Assembly (NCBI GenBank): GCA_902492755.1
Contig: CABUNB010000035.1
Location: 1-24,559 of the forward strand
Source: an uncultured Collinsella sp.
GTDB taxonomy: Bacteria > Actinomycetota > Coriobacteriia > Coriobacteriales > Coriobacteriaceae
Reading direction: 5' to 3'
Length of the DNA stretch: 24,559 bases
Below the pieces are notes generated by a model. That model saw only the letters and a list, made by a program, of their open reading frames with translations. It did no database searches and was not told the DNA's origin. The position numbers were made by a program, and so were the translations under genes. Below, piece by piece: positions 24,555 through 24,559 of the stretch; position 1 is the stretch's first letter, and every line of letters starts with the position of its first letter.

Positions 24555-24559
24555 GCCCT

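Overview
This window is a high-GC stretch of an actinobacterial chromosome. Gene content points to the class Coriobacteriia, probably a gut anaerobe close to Collinsella: class III fructose-1,6-bisphosphatase, QueH rather than QueG, DegV, a C69 dipeptidase, tandem GtrA proteins and a giant Ig-repeat surface protein. That placement is inference; no rRNA or other phylogenetic marker is present. Genes are densely packed, mostly with Shine-Dalgarno sites, and there is no integrase, transposase, tRNA or rRNA gene.

Layout. Positions 1-2632 (minus strand): a DUF3267 membrane zincin, queH and queA. QueA and QueH catalyse the last two steps of queuosine synthesis. Positions 2765-6181 (plus): a divergent class I (methionyl-type) aminoacyl-tRNA ligase and an RsmB/NOL1-type RNA m5C methyltransferase. 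Two REPIN-like palindromic elements (about 1960-2069 and 4941-5053) sit in intergenic gaps here. Positions 6206-7709: a 56-residue membrane protein (minus) and a TIM-barrel-like protein of unknown function (plus). Positions 7741-10868: degV and fbp, divergent, separated by an AT-rich region with dyad repeats. Positions 10947-11969: two tandem gtrA-family genes. Positions 12082-12432: a regular array of twelve short sites in alternating orientation, enclosed by the terminators of the convergent flanking genes.

The most interesting region is 12501-20520 (minus strand). A promoter and a cobalamin-riboswitch-like leader precede a 2286-residue surface protein. It carries a signal peptide, about eight Ig-like repeats, two atrophied Ig-like domains, a transcobalamin-like DUF4430 domain, a PQQ-type beta-propeller, an InlB repeat and a C-terminal membrane anchor. 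It is followed 9 bp later by a small membrane-anchored protein ending in a second DUF4430 domain. I read this as a candidate two-protein, B12-regulated corrinoid capture system on the surface of a single-membrane bacterium. It combines a fold used by mammalian B12 carriers with a beta-propeller, the fold of the Bacteroides B12-binding protein BtuG.

Positions 20631-24414 (minus): a C69 dipeptidase, then a phasin/UbiK-like coiled-coil protein and an ABC1/UbiB kinase-like membrane protein. The last two form a tight pair that ends in a terminator abutting the promoter of the B12 operon.
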